From: Sunxiuqinia rutila
GTDB taxonomy: Bacteria; Bacteroidota; Bacteroidia; Bacteroidales; Prolixibacteraceae
Assembly (NCBI RefSeq): GCF_050589705.1
Contig: NZ_JBNGOT010000004.1
Span: forward strand, 364,975 to 428,974
DNA length: 64,000 nucleotides
Direction: 5' to 3'
Shown here piece after piece: positions 62,618 to 64,000 of this stretch. Under the pieces are notes generated by a model. The model saw only the letters and a list, made by a program, of their open reading frames with translations, was not told the origin of the DNA and searched no databases. Made by a program: the position numbers and the translations under genes. Numbering within the stretch: the first letter of the stretch is position 1; the number at the start of each line of letters is the position of its first letter.

Positions 62618-64000
62618 TTAATTGGTGGTCAATGACTGCTCATCTTCTTCCAGCCCCAGCTCAGTCATTTTCCAGTACTTGTCAACCATGTCGCCATCAT
62701 AGGTGTTCGACACGTTTTCAATATCGTAAATAATCTTCACCAGCTTATCGTCCAGGTACACACGCTTGCCTTCCGGCACTTTAATGGTGATATCCACCTC
62801 CTGCTGCAACCAGCGGGCACCTTCATCCAACCGATAGTAGGGGTTGAAACGAACCGTGGAATCCTGAACCGTGTACTGATACACAATCTCCTGAACATTC
62901 TCATTGGCTTCTTCGGCACTGCTGCCGCGTGATTTCTTGCGAATCAAAATCACAAAGTCATCCGTGTTGCTGCGTTCAACATCCAGCCGGGGGTTACCCA
63001 GCAAAATCGATTTTCCATCCTCTGAAACCACCTTCATGCGATCCAGGTCCATGTAATAGTTGTGCCGGCTGCCACTGTAAGTATCCGCCTCCAGCTCCAG
63101 GTAAAGGGTCTGGCAGCTGCTGCAGTCAATCACCTGGCTTTCGCTCACGGTGGTCTGCTTGCTGTAGTTGTCAATCTGCGACAGCGAAACCACTAGGGCC
63201 ACCACCAGGGCCACCAGCCATACGCCCAGCGAACCTAAAAAGATCAGCTTGTTGTTGGTTTGAAAGCGGAACACCAGCTTGGTACCCACAAACAAAATGG
63301 CCAGCAACGGAATGCCCACCAAAAAGCCGGTGGCTATCATCAGGGTGGTCAGCGAGCCTGCACTGATAAAGTAGGTGGCGATTTCAGGCATGTAAAACTC
63401 AGGTCCAAATCCGGCCATCCAGGGAGCCGCTTCAATAAACGAATGTCCCACAATCATGGAGGCCAGGAAAGTGATCAGGCTCAAAAAGCCAAACAGGATC
63501 AGTCCGACCCCAATCAGGATAACCAATACTTTCAGGGCTACCCGAAACAGGCGGTAAACCACCTCACCAAAACGGCTGACCTGCTCCTTGCCTTTGTTGT
63601 AGGAGTCGGAGCTGCGAAACTTGTTGTAGCTGGCTTTCACTTCCTGAACTTCTTCCTTAATTGATTTCTCAATGTTCGACACCGTAGCTTCCTGCCCGCG
63701 CATCTCCAGCTTCTGGGCCGTGGTCTTCGCTTTCGGTACGGCAATCCACAACAGCAAGTAAACCGGGATTATCACCCCGCTGGTCAGGAAAATCAATACA
63801 AAGCAGATGATGCGAAGCACCACTGGCTCCAATCCAAAGTAGGCGCCCATACCACCACATACACCGCCAAACACCCGGTGATCCGGGTCGCGGTACATCC
63901 GGCGTTTCACTTTGCCCGAAGTCGCCTGGCTGCGCTCACTGGTAGTTCCTGCCGCACTGGCCGGCTCTTCCTCTTCCACTTCGCCTTCCATAAAATCCTC
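62618..64000 (-). CDS. Large PspC-domain membrane protein, 5' end outside the window
   Basis: The frame stays open to the window edge past the ATG at 63991, and homologues normally have an additional N-terminal domain before PspC, so the start lies outside. PspC domain: YRDPDHRVFGGVCGGMGAYFGLEP, followed by two helices. Several further helices and a long C-terminal region of beta-rich sequence (about 300-445) follow. It is probably an inner-membrane protein of the envelope-stress type. It precedes the DUF4252 and small PspC genes on the same strand. Confidence 0.85.
   Translation of the reverse strand, partial: EDFMEGEVEEEEPASAAGTTSERSQATSGKVKRRMYRDPDHRVFGGVCGGMGAYFGLEPVVLRIICFVLIFLTSGVIIPVYLLLWIAVPKAKTTAQKLEMRGQEATVSNIEKSIKEEVQEVKASYNKFRSSDSYNKGKEQVSRFGEVVYRLFRVALKVLVILIGVGLILFGFLSLITFLASMIVGHSFIEAAPWMAGFGPEFYMPEIATYFISAGSLTTLMIATGFLVGIPLLAILFVGTKLVFRFQTNNKLIFLGSLGVWLVALVVALVVSLSQIDNYSKQTTVSESQVIDCSSCQTLYLELEADTYSGSRHNYYMDLDRMKVVSEDGKSILLGNPRLDVERSNTDDFVILIRKKSRGSSAEEANENVQEIVYQYTVQDSTVRFNPYYRLDEGARWLQQEVDITIKVPEGKRVYLDDKLVKIIYDIENVSNTYDGDMVDKYWKMTELGLEEDEQSLTTN

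Overview
The window comes from a Bacteroidota chromosome, most likely a Bacteroidales/Marinilabiliales-type organism. Evidence: a T9SS-type C-terminal sorting domain, a DUF1080 lipoprotein, an UpxY/NusG-like antiterminator heading a polysaccharide operon, FtsX-type permeases in tandem with a sigma54-type regulator, PspC and DUF4252 proteins, a TraR/DksA protein without a full zinc-cysteine set, and promoter-like sites resembling the Bacteroidota -33/-7 pattern. No IS element, phage, CRISPR or rRNA was seen.

Layout. 1-4.3 kb: a partial beta-propeller protein, a heptad tandem repeat, a DUF1080 lipoprotein, an M19-like metallo-dipeptidase and a small HAD phosphatase. 4.4-37.7 kb: a large exopolysaccharide/capsule locus in two minus-strand operons. 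The first (17.8 to 4.4 kb) runs UpxY antiterminator, SDR, CTP-type nucleotidyltransferase, PIG-L deacetylase, C-methyltransferase, GDP-mannose dehydratase, GDP-fucose synthase, mannose-1-P guanylyltransferase, initiating sugar-phosphate transferase, Wza-like exporter, Wzc-like kinase. The second (37.3 to 24.7 kb) runs Wzx flippase, pyruvyl transferase, GT-D protein, GT2, GT4, Wzy-like polymerase, GT2, another transferase, second pyruvyl transferase, GT4, GT26. Between them a plus-strand gene encodes a 1772-residue secreted beta-helix/LamG/cadherin-repeat protein. 38.2-44.9 kb: an ArnT-like glycosyltransferase, a CAU-anticodon tRNA, lspA, a DksA-like gene and ileS. 45-61.8 kb: four FtsX/MacB-type permeases, an ABC ATPase, an HlyD adaptor, a TolC-like protein, and a divergent NtrC-type regulator with its histidine kinase. 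61.8-64 kb: two PspC proteins around a DUF4252 protein; the last runs off the window.

Main new signals. (1) Both polysaccharide operons are preceded by a matching promoter-like module: a conserved ACGTGAAATTACCCATTG box, a divergent spacer of exactly 20 bp, then GATATTTG. (2) Their leaders share a second element, TGGGAGnCA-n4-GCGAAGCTGTA, present once before upxY and twice before the Wzx gene, with a copy 68-78 nt before the first start codon in each operon. It contains GCGAAGC, known to fold as a very stable DNA mini-hairpin, which makes it a candidate loading site for the UpxY antiterminator, analogous to ops/RfaH. Together these would couple the two operons. (3) A ~90-bp element is duplicated upstream of the beta-helix gene, with a terminator between the copies. 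(4) A four-helix-bundle gene sits between hlyD and the ABC ATPase gene, bounded by inverted tracts of the heptad found as a pure array at 1.1 kb. (5) The four permeases share a near-identical C-terminal segment, and a 17-codon scrap of a fifth permease remains next to the ATPase gene.
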